From positions 152,562 to 216,561 of the forward strand of contig NZ_JAEHFJ010000007.1 of the NCBI RefSeq assembly GCF_016406085.1: a DNA stretch of 64,000 nt, read 5' to 3'. The notes beneath the pieces were generated by a model. That model was not told the DNA's origin and ran no database searches. It was given only the letters and a program-made list of their open reading frames with translations. This stretch comes from Aureibaculum flavum. GTDB lineage: Bacteria > Bacteroidota > Bacteroidia > Flavobacteriales > Flavobacteriaceae. A program made the translations under genes and the position numbers. Below are positions 26,064 to 35,148 of the stretch, in pieces. Position 1 is the stretch's first letter. Each line of letters begins with the position of its first letter.

Positions 26064-26946
26064 TATATTATTCGTATTATTTTTATGTGCTACTTTTAAA
26101 ATGAGTGGTCAAGAATTGAATGCTCTTGTCATTGTAAATTCAGATCAAGTTCAAAGTAGTAATAAACAATTATACGATAATCTGCAGGCTTCAATTTCAG
26201 ATTACATTAATAACACAAAATGGACTGATAAAAATTATAAACCTCAAGAACGTATAAATTGTGCCATTACATTAACTATATTAGAGCAACCCTCAACTAA
26301 TGATTTTAAAGGTAATATTTCCATTATTGCTACACGGCCAGTATATAACTCTACTTATCAAAGTCCCATTTTAAATTATAAAGACAATAACTTGTCGTTT
26401 AATTATACTGAATTTCAAAACTTGATTTATAACGAAAATAGTTTCCAATCTAATTTAGTTTCTATTCTTACTTTTTATGTTTACACCGTTTTAGGTATTG
26501 ATGCGGACTCTTTTGAGCTTAATGGTGGTGAAGAATATCATAAACAAGCTGAAAAAGTAGTAAACCTTGCTCAACAAGGAGGTTTTTCTGGTTGGAATAG
26601 AATAGATGGTAATAATACGAGATATCAATTAAATGAGAACATTTTATCTCCAACGTATAAGGACTTTAGAACTGCACTTTATAAATATCACTTAGATGGG
26701 TTAGATCTTATGAGTGAAGATAAGAAAACAGCCAAATCAAATATTAGTGATGCAGTTCTGCTTTTAAATAATATTTATAATACTCGCCCCAATGCTTTTT
26801 TATTACGAGTTTTTATGGATACTAAATCGGATGAAATTGTTGATATATTTTCAGATGGTCCACGAATTAATGCGGTAAAACTTAAAGAGACTTTACTTAA
26901 AATTTATCCCTCGTATAACGAAAAATGGGATCAAATTAAAATCTAA
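26035..26946 (+). CDS. porD: DUF4835 family / type IX secretion protein PorD-like
   Basis: A 303-residue protein. I chose ATG 26035 because it gives a signal peptide (SILFVLFLCATFKMSGQ); it overlaps coaBC by 29 bases. The mature part starts ELNALVIVNSDQVQSSNKQLYDNLQ, with WTxxxYxPQERINC and FVYTVLGIDADSFELNGGEEYHKQA segments characteristic of DUF4835 (PF16119), the family containing PorD, which is needed for the Por (T9SS) system in Porphyromonas gingivalis. Its precise role there is not settled. Two T9SS cargo proteins are encoded elsewhere in this window, consistent with a working system. Confidence 0.82.
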   Translation: MKYSKSIKHSILFVLFLCATFKMSGQELNALVIVNSDQVQSSNKQLYDNLQASISDYINNTKWTDKNYKPQERINCAITLTILEQPSTNDFKGNISIIATRPVYNSTYQSPILNYKDNNLSFNYTEFQNLIYNENSFQSNLVSILTFYVYTVLGIDADSFELNGGEEYHKQAEKVVNLAQQGGFSGWNRIDGNNTRYQLNENILSPTYKDFRTALYKYHLDGLDLMSEDKKTAKSNISDAVLLLNNIYNTRPNAFLLRVFMDTKSDEIVDIFSDGPRINAVKLKETLLKIYPSYNEKWDQIKI

Positions 26947-27023
26947 AATATCAATCGAATTTCCTGTTTAGTGTATTAAAAATTGTATTTATGCTTATCT
27001 TAGCGTAATAATTCAATTTTAAT

Positions 27024-28547
27024 TTGATCTTCTCATATATTTTGTACTTAAAAATAATTTCAAAAAGAGTATTTGTCATTTTCATAATTTTGTTAGTTTC
27101 AAGTTGTGTAAGTAAGACAGGTAATAATAACACCAAACCAAAAGCGATAAAGAACCCAAATGTTGTATTTATAGCTGTTGACGATTTACGTCCGGAATTA
27201 GGTTGTTATGATAATGCCATAATAAAGTCGCCTAACATAGATAATTTAGCTTCAGAAGGTTTAGTGTTTACAAACCATTTTGTACAGGTTCCTACATGTG
27301 GAGCATCAAGATATAGTCTAATGACTGGTCTTAGACCTAAAAAAACATCTCATCTCTTAAATAATGCATTTGAAAGTGAAATGGGCCATAAGTTAGATAC
27401 CATTCAACCAGAATCTTTTGTACATCAATTTAAAAAGAACGGGTATTATACTGTTGGTATTGGTAAAATGAGCCATTCTGCTGATGGATTGGTGTATGGT
27501 TATGAAGAAGCCCCGTCTGCCATAAAAGAAATGCCAAATAGTTGGAACGAGTTTCTCTTCAATAGTGGTAAATGGAAAACCGGATGGAATGCCTTTTTTG
27601 CTTATGCCAATGGAGAGAATAGACAGAGCCTTAAAAGACAGGTTAAACCTTATGAATCTGGAGATGTAGATGATAATGGTTATCCTGATGGACTAACTGC
27701 TGAGTTAGCTATTGCTAAATTAAAAGAATTAAAAAATAAGAATAATCCTTTTTTTCTTGGTGTAGGTTTTTTTAAACCACACTTACCCTTTAATGCTCCC
27801 AAAAAATACTGGGATCTTTATGATAGAAGTGATATGCCACTGGCACCGAACCCATTTATCCCAAAAAATGTAAATAAGAATAGTCTTCAGAAAAGTGGTG
27901 AGTTTAATGGATATCAACTTACTGATGAAAAAGCCGGATTAACTAAGCCATTGTCAGATGCGTATTCAAAAAAATTGACACATGCATATTATGCCGCTGT
28001 TAGTTATGTTGATGCTCAAATTGGTAAAATTATTACTGAGATTAAGGCACTTGGTTTGGATGAAAATACAATTGTTGTAATTTGGGGCGATCATGGTTGG
28101 CATTTGGGAAATGATTTAGTTTGGGGGAAACACACACTGTTCGATGTCGCCTTAAGAAGTGCTCTTATCATAAAAGTACCAGGAACGATGTCACAAGGGA
28201 AAAAGGTGAATACAGTTGTAGAATCTGTAGATATTTACCCAACCTTAATGGAATTATGTGGAATCTCTGCTGATTACCCACTTGATGGAAAGAGCTTAGT
28301 AAATACTATTTCTAACCCTGATACTATTCAAAATAGTGTTGCTTACAGTTATTTTAATAATGGAATTTCTATGAGAACCAATCAATATCGACTTACTAAA
28401 TATTGGAGAACTGAAGAGCCTACATTGGAATTGTATGATCATGATAAGGACCCTTGGGAGACAAAAAATATTGCAAAAGAAAATCCTGAAATTGTTAGAC
28501 TTTTATTGCCTTTATTAGCCAAAGGAAATACAGGTCTGTATAATTAG
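27024..28547 (+). CDS. Lipoprotein sulfatase, iduronate-2-sulfatase-like
   Basis: A 507-residue type I sulfatase, started by TTG at 27024, giving a lipoprotein signal (LLVSSC, Cys28). The metal ligands DDLRPELGCY (D53, D54) and the formylglycine motif C-G-A-S-R (C92) followed by YSLMTGLRP are present; the Cys needs an anaerobic sulfatase-maturing enzyme not encoded here. Later WGDHGWHLGN and GKHTLFD match the iduronate-2-sulfatase-like branch. It would remove sulfate from a sulfated glycan, such as algal polysaccharide or glycosaminoglycan, near the cell surface. No glycosidase or SusCD pair adjoins. Confidence 0.92.
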   Translation: MIFSYILYLKIISKRVFVIFIILLVSSCVSKTGNNNTKPKAIKNPNVVFIAVDDLRPELGCYDNAIIKSPNIDNLASEGLVFTNHFVQVPTCGASRYSLMTGLRPKKTSHLLNNAFESEMGHKLDTIQPESFVHQFKKNGYYTVGIGKMSHSADGLVYGYEEAPSAIKEMPNSWNEFLFNSGKWKTGWNAFFAYANGENRQSLKRQVKPYESGDVDDNGYPDGLTAELAIAKLKELKNKNNPFFLGVGFFKPHLPFNAPKKYWDLYDRSDMPLAPNPFIPKNVNKNSLQKSGEFNGYQLTDEKAGLTKPLSDAYSKKLTHAYYAAVSYVDAQIGKIITEIKALGLDENTIVVIWGDHGWHLGNDLVWGKHTLFDVALRSALIIKVPGTMSQGKKVNTVVESVDIYPTLMELCGISADYPLDGKSLVNTISNPDTIQNSVAYSYFNNGISMRTNQYRLTKYWRTEEPTLELYDHDKDPWETKNIAKENPEIVRLLLPLLAKGNTGLYN

Positions 28548-28601
28548 ACGGTCAATAATTTTCGAGTAAATATTCACATAACATAGAAAAGTACTTAAGC
28601 A

Positions 28602-29837
28602 TTGAAATCAATACAACACTTCGCCATATTAATTAGTAATCGAGTCAATAAAAAGGAATTAATTAATAGAATTTTATCTCAAAATATATACGGACAATTG
28701 GCCGTATTTAATAAATCGAAAGGGGTATTATTTTCTGACATTGCAATTGCTGATTTTATTGCCAAAGAACATAGATATCATACTATAGAAATAACAACAT
28801 CTGAAAAGAGACAATTAAATACCTTTTCTTCTGGAGAGCGGAGAAAAGCCTTTTTAAAATACTGTCTAGCTCAAAAGCCAGATTATATTATTTTCGATAA
28901 CCCATTTGATCATTTAGATCATCAATCAAGAATAGATTTAGGAGATCAGTTGATAGAGTTATCTCAAACAATATCAATTATTCAATTGGCAAATCGAGAT
29001 GAAAATATGCTTCCATTTATAAAAGAGAAATGGTATTTAGAAGATAATAATTTTTTGTTTTCAGAAATAAAAAAAACACCTAGAATAAAAACGACCACGT
29101 TAAATTCCGAAATTCCTGGCTCTTTATTATCATTTAGTCAAGATTATAAAAGTGTTGTAAAATTTGAAGATGTTTCGGTAAGTTATAATGATAAGGTAAT
29201 TGTAAAAGATATAACTTGGGATGTTAAAAAGGGTGAGTTTTGGCAATTAATTGGACCAAATGGATCTGGGAAAAGTACTATTCTATCTTTAATAACAGGC
29301 GATAATCCAAAAGCGTATGGTCAAAACATATCTATTTTCGGTAAAAAGAAAGGAACTGGTGAAAGTATTTGGGATATCAAAAGTAGGATAGGTCATTTTT
29401 CGACTAATATAGCAGAATTGTTTAAAAGAAATCAAACCGTTGAACACATGGTTTTATCAGGTTTTTTTGATTCCATTGGTTTATATAAAGAACCTTCAGA
29501 TTTACAGCAACACAAAGCGGAACAATGGTTGGAGATTATTGATATGACTCAATTAAAAGATACCTATTTCAATAGATTGACACTGGGGCAACAGAGGTTG
29601 GTGTTGATAGTTAGAGCATTAGTGAAACAGCCGCCATTGTTAATTTTAGATGAACCGATAGAGGGGCTTGATCAAGAAAATTCCAACTTGGTTACGCAAC
29701 TAATAAATACTTTAATAGAAAAAACGAAAATTACAATACTTTATGTTTCGCATACCATTGAAAAATCATTGGAACCCACTAATATTTATGAATTAATACC
29801 ATCTGAAAATGGTTCAAGCGGACAATTATTATTATAG
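28602..29837 (+). CDS. Tandem ABC ATPase with degenerate N-terminal nucleotide-binding domain (ModF/PhrA-like)
   Basis: A 411-residue protein started by TTG, without membrane segments. The C-terminal domain is intact: Walker A GPNGSGKST (218-226), signature LTLGQQRL (326-333) and Walker B LLILDEP with Glu351. The N-terminal domain keeps a signature-like FSSGE (75-79) and a Walker B-like YIIFDNP (95-101) in which the catalytic Glu is Asn, but its P-loop position reads SNRVNKKEL with no glycines, and the domain is shortened. It resembles E. coli ModF (about 490 residues), in which both halves are complete. No permease gene is adjacent. The TTG start is supported by lack of an earlier in-frame Met. 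Confidence 0.85.
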   Translation: MKSIQHFAILISNRVNKKELINRILSQNIYGQLAVFNKSKGVLFSDIAIADFIAKEHRYHTIEITTSEKRQLNTFSSGERRKAFLKYCLAQKPDYIIFDNPFDHLDHQSRIDLGDQLIELSQTISIIQLANRDENMLPFIKEKWYLEDNNFLFSEIKKTPRIKTTTLNSEIPGSLLSFSQDYKSVVKFEDVSVSYNDKVIVKDITWDVKKGEFWQLIGPNGSGKSTILSLITGDNPKAYGQNISIFGKKKGTGESIWDIKSRIGHFSTNIAELFKRNQTVEHMVLSGFFDSIGLYKEPSDLQQHKAEQWLEIIDMTQLKDTYFNRLTLGQQRLVLIVRALVKQPPLLILDEPIEGLDQENSNLVTQLINTLIEKTKITILYVSHTIEKSLEPTNIYELIPSENGSSGQLLL

Positions 29838-29932
29838 ATTTGAATTTTTAACACTATTTTTCATAAGATGCTTAGAGCGAATTAGATTATTTCTCAAACG
29901 TAAAAACTTTAATGAGTTCAACAAAAAAGGCT

Positions 29933-29940
29933 TAATTTTG
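29933..29940 (+). promoter_or_regulatory. -7 promoter element upstream of recN
   Basis: TAATTTTG in the 209-base gap before recN, giving a leader of about 100 bases. No SOS-type palindrome is recognisable. Confidence 0.4.
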
Positions 29941-29973
29941 GAATTGATTTTAAACAACTATTTCTGATAGAAT

Positions 29974-29994
29974 AAAATGTAAAATGTAAAATGT
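29974..29994 (+). repeat. Three tandem copies of a 7-bp unit in the recN leader
   Basis: AAAATGT is repeated three times without spacing. It lies outside coding sequence, between the -7 box and the recN start. Confidence 0.6.
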
Positions 29995-30046
29995 TCAATG
30001 TTTCTAGTTGAATAATTAAGTTACTAATAAATAATAAATTGACAAG

Positions 30047-31711
30047 ATGTTAGCATCATTATCCATAAAAAATTACGCCTTAATTGACCATTTAGAAGTT
30101 GATTTTCAAGATGGTTTCTCTATTATTACTGGTGAAACAGGTGCAGGTAAATCAATTTTACTTGGTGCATTAGGACTCGTATTAGGAAAGAGAGCAGACC
30201 TGTCAAGCCTAAAAATAAAAGATGAGAAGTGTATTATTGAAGGAGAATTTTTAATAGATAAATTTGACTTACAATTATTTTTTGAGACCAATGATTTAGA
30301 TTTTGAAAAACGAACAATCATTAGACGTGAAATTTTACCAAGTGGAAAATCAAGGGCTTTTATTAATGACACTCCAACAAAACTTTCGGTACTTACAAGT
30401 TTAAGCGATAAATTGATTGATGTGCATTCGCAACATCAAACATTACAATTGGCAGATAATGAATTTCAATTTTTGGTTATTGATGCTTTAGCAAATAATT
30501 CTAAAACGTTAACCTCCTTTAAAAAAGGATTGAAAATTTATAAAAAGCTAAGCAAAGAATTTAAAGAAATAGAAAATCGTCAAGTTGAAGCTCAAAGTCA
30601 ACATGATTATAATTCATTTTTATTAGATGAATTGATAGAAGCTGATTTTAAAGAAAACGAGCAGGGAATTTTAGAAGAAACGTTAGAGAAACTCAATCAT
30701 GTTGAAGAGATAAAATTACTCTTGACAGATGCTCAGAATTTGGTTGATTTGGAAGATACCGGATTAAGTGATGGATTGTTAAATTATGTAAATATTATTC
30801 AAAAGTTGTCTAAGTATGGTAAAACGTTTGAGGATTTGTCAGACAGAATATCAAGTTTAAAAATTGATTTTGATGATATAACTAAAGAACTTGAAAATAG
30901 TAATGATGGAGTAGATTATAGTCCTCAAGAAATTGAAAAATATAATGACCGTCTTCAATTACTATATAATTTACAAAAAAAACATCAAGTAGCAACTATA
31001 AATGATCTGCTAGAGAAAAAGCAAATTTTGGAAGTAAAAGTTAGTGCTGTTGAAAATGCTGATGAAATTGTAAAAGCAAAGAAAATAGAAATCTTAGAGG
31101 TTGAGAAAAAGCTGGACAACTGCTCTGATATTTTACATCATAGTAGAAAGAAGGCAATTCCAGAATTAATTAAACAATTAGAGACGTTACTTAAGAATTT
31201 GGAAATGCCGAATACATCCTTTAAAATTAATATAATAAAAGGGACAGCATTTTTTAGTAATGGTAAAGATGAGTTAGAATTTTTAATATCTACAAATAAA
31301 GGTAGTAATTATGAAACACTCAAGAAAATTGCTTCAGGAGGTGAAATGTCTAGAATTATGTTAGCTGTTAAATCTATTTTATGTAATTATTCCAATTTAC
31401 CGACTATAATTTTTGACGAAATAGATACGGGTGTATCTGGAGAAGTTTCAAATAGAATCGCTAAGGTGATGTCGACGATGAGTAAACATATGCAAGTTAT
31501 TGCAATTACACATTTACCTCAAATAGCAGCAAAAGGACAATATCATTATAAAGTTTATAAAACGGATAAGAATAAACAAACGTTAACCAATATTAAAATT
31601 TTATCTCAAGAACAGCGTATACAAGAGCTAGCAGAGATGTTAAGTGGGAAAGATATTGCGGAAACTGCTATTGTTCACGCGAAGCAATTACTAGATCAAG
31701 AAATTCATTAA
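30047..31711 (+). CDS. recN: DNA repair protein RecN
   Basis: A 554-residue SMC-like ATPase. The N-terminal Walker A is ITGETGAGKSIL (about 28-39), followed by long coiled-coil arms (about 150-360) rich in E, K, Q and L, and a C-terminal Walker B with signature KIASGGEMSRIMLAVK and TIIFDEIDTGVSGEVS. The order and length match RecN, which acts in double-strand break repair. The last segment ELAEMLSGKDIAETAIVHA is also a RecN hallmark. Confidence 0.96.
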   Translation: MLASLSIKNYALIDHLEVDFQDGFSIITGETGAGKSILLGALGLVLGKRADLSSLKIKDEKCIIEGEFLIDKFDLQLFFETNDLDFEKRTIIRREILPSGKSRAFINDTPTKLSVLTSLSDKLIDVHSQHQTLQLADNEFQFLVIDALANNSKTLTSFKKGLKIYKKLSKEFKEIENRQVEAQSQHDYNSFLLDELIEADFKENEQGILEETLEKLNHVEEIKLLLTDAQNLVDLEDTGLSDGLLNYVNIIQKLSKYGKTFEDLSDRISSLKIDFDDITKELENSNDGVDYSPQEIEKYNDRLQLLYNLQKKHQVATINDLLEKKQILEVKVSAVENADEIVKAKKIEILEVEKKLDNCSDILHHSRKKAIPELIKQLETLLKNLEMPNTSFKINIIKGTAFFSNGKDELEFLISTNKGSNYETLKKIASGGEMSRIMLAVKSILCNYSNLPTIIFDEIDTGVSGEVSNRIAKVMSTMSKHMQVIAITHLPQIAAKGQYHYKVYKTDKNKQTLTNIKILSQEQRIQELAEMLSGKDIAETAIVHAKQLLDQEIH

Positions 31712-31739
31712 TTGGCTGAGTAATTAAAGAATATTACAT

Positions 31740-31747
31740 TAATTTTG
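31740..31747 (+). promoter_or_regulatory. -7 promoter element for fabI
   Basis: TAATTTTG, 33 bases before the fabI ATG and 29 bases after the recN stop, indicating that fabI is transcribed independently. Confidence 0.5.
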
Positions 31748-31780
31748 CACTTTCTAAAACAGATATAATAAAAGCTTTAT

Positions 31781-32593
31781 ATGTACAATTTATTGAAAGG
31801 AAAACGAGGAATTATTTTTGGAGCATTAGATGAAAATTCTATAGCTTGGAAAACAGCAGAAAGAGCTCATGAAGAGGGGGCAACTTTTGTGTTAACCAAC
31901 GCTCCAATTGCAATGAGAATGGGGCAAATTGATAAGTTAGCTGAAAAAACGAATTCTGAAGTTATACCTGCAGATGCCACTTCAATAGAAGATTTGGAGA
32001 ATTTGGTTGAAAAAGCAACAGAAATTTTAGGAGGAAAATTAGATTTTGTATTGCACTCTATTGGAATGTCTGTAAATGTTAGAAAAAAGATACCTTATAC
32101 CGAATCTAATTATGATTTTACGACTAAAGGTTGGGATGTTTCCGCTGTATCTTTTCATAAAGTAATGAGTGTTTTATACAAAAAAGATGCAATGAATGAA
32201 TGGGGATCTATCGTTGCATTAACATATATGGCAGCACAACGTGTTTTTCCAGACTATAATGACATGGCTGATAATAAAGCGTATTTAGAATCAATTGCCA
32301 GAAGTTTTGGTTACTATTTTGGTTCAGATAAAAAAGTAAGGGTCAATACGATATCTCAGTCTCCAACACCGACAACAGCAGGTCAAGGGGTAAAAGGTTT
32401 TGATGGTTTTATCGCATATGCCGAAAAAATGTCACCTTTAGGAAATGCCACAGCACAAGAGTGTGCCGATTATACTATTTCATTATTTTCAGATTTAACA
32501 AAAAAAGTAACATTACAAAATTTATTTCATGATGGCGGATTTTCTAACATGGGTGTTAGTCAGTCAGTTATGGATTATTTTATAAAAGAATAA
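31781..32593 (+). CDS. fabI: Enoyl-[acyl-carrier-protein] reductase FabI
   Basis: A 270-residue short-chain dehydrogenase of the FabI class. The nucleotide-binding start is KGKRGIIFGALDENSIAW (FabI-type, not GxxxGxG), and the active site shows Y-x6-K in DYNDMADNKAYLES with the upstream TYMAAQRVFP. The ending SPTPTTAGQGVKGF and HDGGFSNMGVS corresponds to the substrate loop and core of the family. It catalyses the last reduction of fatty-acid chain elongation in the cytoplasm. The substrate-loop segment differs from E. coli FabI, so triclosan sensitivity should not be assumed. Confidence 0.93.
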   Translation: MYNLLKGKRGIIFGALDENSIAWKTAERAHEEGATFVLTNAPIAMRMGQIDKLAEKTNSEVIPADATSIEDLENLVEKATEILGGKLDFVLHSIGMSVNVRKKIPYTESNYDFTTKGWDVSAVSFHKVMSVLYKKDAMNEWGSIVALTYMAAQRVFPDYNDMADNKAYLESIARSFGYYFGSDKKVRVNTISQSPTPTTAGQGVKGFDGFIAYAEKMSPLGNATAQECADYTISLFSDLTKKVTLQNLFHDGGFSNMGVSQSVMDYFIKE

Positions 32594-32713
32594 TATTTTA
32601 ATATTTCGAATAACCTATTATATAATTATAATACCTTTTATACCTTTTTTTTATAATTTTTTTAATAAAAAATCGTTATGTGGGTATTGACAACCTATTT
32701 TAATAATAAAATT

Positions 32714-33913
32714 ATGAACAGAAAAACTACATACGGATTTTTAATCGCGTTTTTCTTCGTATTTACTGGACTAGTTCAGGCGAATGTAAATGAAATTGAC
32801 GACGTTGTTGCACCACCTACCAATGATAATTGTGCTAATGCTACAACTTTAACAGTTAACCCTAATTATTTGTGCGGAACTGTATCTTCTGGAACTTTAG
32901 TTGATGCAACAGCATCTTCAATAGCATCAGATGGATTAGGTGGTAGTTGCTTGCCATCTGGCAGCACTAAAGCAAATGATGATGTCTGGTTTAAGTTTAC
33001 AGCTACTGATGCGACTCATAGAGTTAAATTATCAAATTTTGCAGGTAGTCCAACGGATTTATACGCAAATGTTTTCAACGGAGGTATTGTTGGAAGTTGC
33101 CCTACAGCGACAACAGACACTCCTATTTATTGTAGTGATAATAATAATTTTGATTTGAATGGCCTTGTTGCTGGTAATACCTATTTTATACGTATCTATA
33201 GTAATTCTACCGCAAGTGGTGCCACTACAACTTTTAACATATGTATTGGAACAAATCCAATAGCTCCACCAAATGATGATTGTGGTAATGCTATATCAAT
33301 TGGTAGTTTACCTCATGATGTTAATTATGATGCAACTTCTGCAACTAACAATGCTGGTTTTATTTCAGCATCTGGATGTGTTTCTTTGAATGATGGTGTG
33401 TGGTTTACAATGGTTGGAGATGGTGGAACTATTTCTATGACTGCTGCCCCTGATTCTTGGGATTTAGGCATAGCTGTTTATACTGGGTCATGTGGAACAT
33501 TTACTTGTGTTGAGGATAGTAATAGTGGAACAGTAGATGTTATTGAAGGAATTACGTTTACTTCAACCCTTGGTGCCGTTTATTATATAAATGTAGGGTA
33601 TCCTAGTGGAACTGTAAATGGTGCTGAAGGAGCTTTTGATTTAGCCATAACATCTTCAACATTATCAATAGATAAAATTTTAGCTAAAGGCTTTTCTTAT
33701 TATCCAAATCCAGTGGATAAGGTTTTAAAAATGAGAGCTAATGAAAATATTCAACAAATTAGTTTGTATTCTGTTTTAGGTAAAGAAATTAAGAGAGTAC
33801 ATCAAAATGATATTCAAGCTGAATTAAGTTTAGACCAATTACCAGCAGGAACTTATTTCGTAAAAGCTATGGTTGGGGGTAGTACAGGAACATTTAAAAT
33901 ACTTAAGAAATAA
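32714..33913 (+). CDS. Secreted T9SS cargo protein with two PPC-like domains
   Basis: A 399-residue protein from ATG 32714, preferred over the in-frame ATG at 32678 because it starts the signal peptide (FLIAFFFVFTGLVQA). Two related domains follow, each opening APPxND(N/D)C(A/G)NA (about 36-170 and 190-320), with paired cysteines and DVWFKFTAT / DGVWFTMVG strands, resembling bacterial pre-peptidase C-terminal domains. The C-terminus is a type A T9SS sorting domain: FSYYPNPVDKVLKMRA...ISLYSVLGKEI...LPAGTYFVKA. No catalytic domain is seen, so it may be an adhesin or a polysaccharide-binding surface protein. Confidence 0.88.
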   Translation: MNRKTTYGFLIAFFFVFTGLVQANVNEIDDVVAPPTNDNCANATTLTVNPNYLCGTVSSGTLVDATASSIASDGLGGSCLPSGSTKANDDVWFKFTATDATHRVKLSNFAGSPTDLYANVFNGGIVGSCPTATTDTPIYCSDNNNFDLNGLVAGNTYFIRIYSNSTASGATTTFNICIGTNPIAPPNDDCGNAISIGSLPHDVNYDATSATNNAGFISASGCVSLNDGVWFTMVGDGGTISMTAAPDSWDLGIAVYTGSCGTFTCVEDSNSGTVDVIEGITFTSTLGAVYYINVGYPSGTVNGAEGAFDLAITSSTLSIDKILAKGFSYYPNPVDKVLKMRANENIQQISLYSVLGKEIKRVHQNDIQAELSLDQLPAGTYFVKAMVGGSTGTFKILKK

Positions 33914-33934
33914 ATAGATTTCGATAATATTTGT

Positions 33935-33966
33935 AAAAGACTCTCTATTTCGAGAGTCTTTTTTTT
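33935..33966 (+). terminator. Rho-independent terminator after the T9SS cargo gene
   Basis: Arms AAAAGACTCTC (33935-33945) and GAGAGTCTTTT (33952-33962) with a 6-base loop and a T-run. Confidence 0.9.
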
Positions 33967-33993
33967 ATGTCCAAAATATATAAATGCAATCCT

Positions 33994-34001
33994 TATCTTT
34001 G
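33994..34001 (+). promoter_or_regulatory. -7 promoter element for the glycosyltransferase gene
   Basis: TATCTTTG, 20 bases before the TTG start at 34022. Confidence 0.55.
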
Positions 34002-34021
34002 AGATATAAAAAATTAACTAT

Positions 34022-35017
34022 TTGGATCTTCAATTTTCAATAATAATTCCCGTTTATAATCGTCCAGATGAACTTGACGAGCTTTTGCTCAGTCTTGTTG
34101 CTCAGAAATTTAAAGAGAATTTTGAGATTGTTGTTGTAGAGGATGGTTCAAATCTAACCTCTAAACATATAATTGGTAAGTTTAAGAATAAACTGAATAT
34201 TAATTATTTAATAAAGGATAATTCAGGGCCTGGTTTAAGTAGAAATTATGGTATGCAAAAAGCTACAGGTAATTATTACATCATTTTAGATTCCGATTGT
34301 ATTTTACCTGAGAATTACTTGAGCACAGTTTTAGAGACCTTGTTAAACAATTACACAGACGCATTTGGTGGTGCCGATGCAGCACATCCTTCTTTTACAA
34401 CAATACAGAAAGCAATAAATTACGCTATGACTTCTGTTTTAACCACAGGAGGACTTCGTGGAAATAAAAACTTAAAAAAATTCCAACCTAGAAGCTTTAA
34501 TATGGGGATTTCAAAAAAAGCATTTTTAGAAACTGGTGGTTTTAGTGCTTTACGCTTTGGAGAAGATATAAATTTGACTTTTAGATTGTGGGAAAATAAT
34601 TTTGAGACGCAGTTTATTGAACAAGCATATGTTTATCATAAGAGACGTGTTAATTGGACTAGTTTTTATAGACAAACTTTTAACTTCGGTTCTGCGAGAC
34701 CAATATTAAATAGACTTCATCCAAACACGGGTAAGATTACTTATTGGTTTCCCAGTATTTTTGTAATTGGTTTGTTCCTGTCATTAATAGGACTTATTTT
34801 TCATTTTAACTGGTTAGTCTTATTTTTTATTAGTTATTTTATTTTCATATTTTTTGATGCTTTGTTTAAGAATCAGAATGTGATGGTGGCCCTTTTAAGT
34901 ATTGTAGCTACGTTAGTCATGTTTTTTGGATATGGGTTAGGTTTTTTGCAATCAATGTTTAGATTGTCAATACTTTCTAAACCTCTAGAAGATACTTTTC
35001 CAAAAATGTTTGGATAA
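34022..35017 (+). CDS. Family 2 glycosyltransferase, membrane-anchored
   Basis: A 331-residue protein started by TTG (no nearer ATG, and the family start FSIIIPVYNRPDEL follows immediately). GT2 features are SIIIPVYNR, VVVEDGSN, the DxD-like LDSDCILP, and the acceptor-side EDINLTFRLW. Residues about 240-310 hold two to three membrane helices. It transfers a nucleotide-sugar residue to a lipid or surface glycan. It stands alone between a terminator and the cystathionine beta-synthase gene, so its pathway is unknown. Confidence 0.9.
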   Translation: MDLQFSIIIPVYNRPDELDELLLSLVAQKFKENFEIVVVEDGSNLTSKHIIGKFKNKLNINYLIKDNSGPGLSRNYGMQKATGNYYIILDSDCILPENYLSTVLETLLNNYTDAFGGADAAHPSFTTIQKAINYAMTSVLTTGGLRGNKNLKKFQPRSFNMGISKKAFLETGGFSALRFGEDINLTFRLWENNFETQFIEQAYVYHKRRVNWTSFYRQTFNFGSARPILNRLHPNTGKITYWFPSIFVIGLFLSLIGLIFHFNWLVLFFISYFIFIFFDALFKNQNVMVALLSIVATLVMFFGYGLGFLQSMFRLSILSKPLEDTFPKMFG

Positions 35018-35148
35018 AATTTAAAACGGATTTTATGAATTACGATTTAAAACTTGTTTTTTGTATTTTTAAACCATTATAATTATAAATAAAAACTTTT
35101 ATTAACTCACTACTAGTTGAAAAAACACAATTAAATAGAAAAAAATAA

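Noticed and set aside
29974..29994. Phase-variable repeat
   Set aside because: Only three 7-bp copies in noncoding leader sequence; too few to suggest slippage control.
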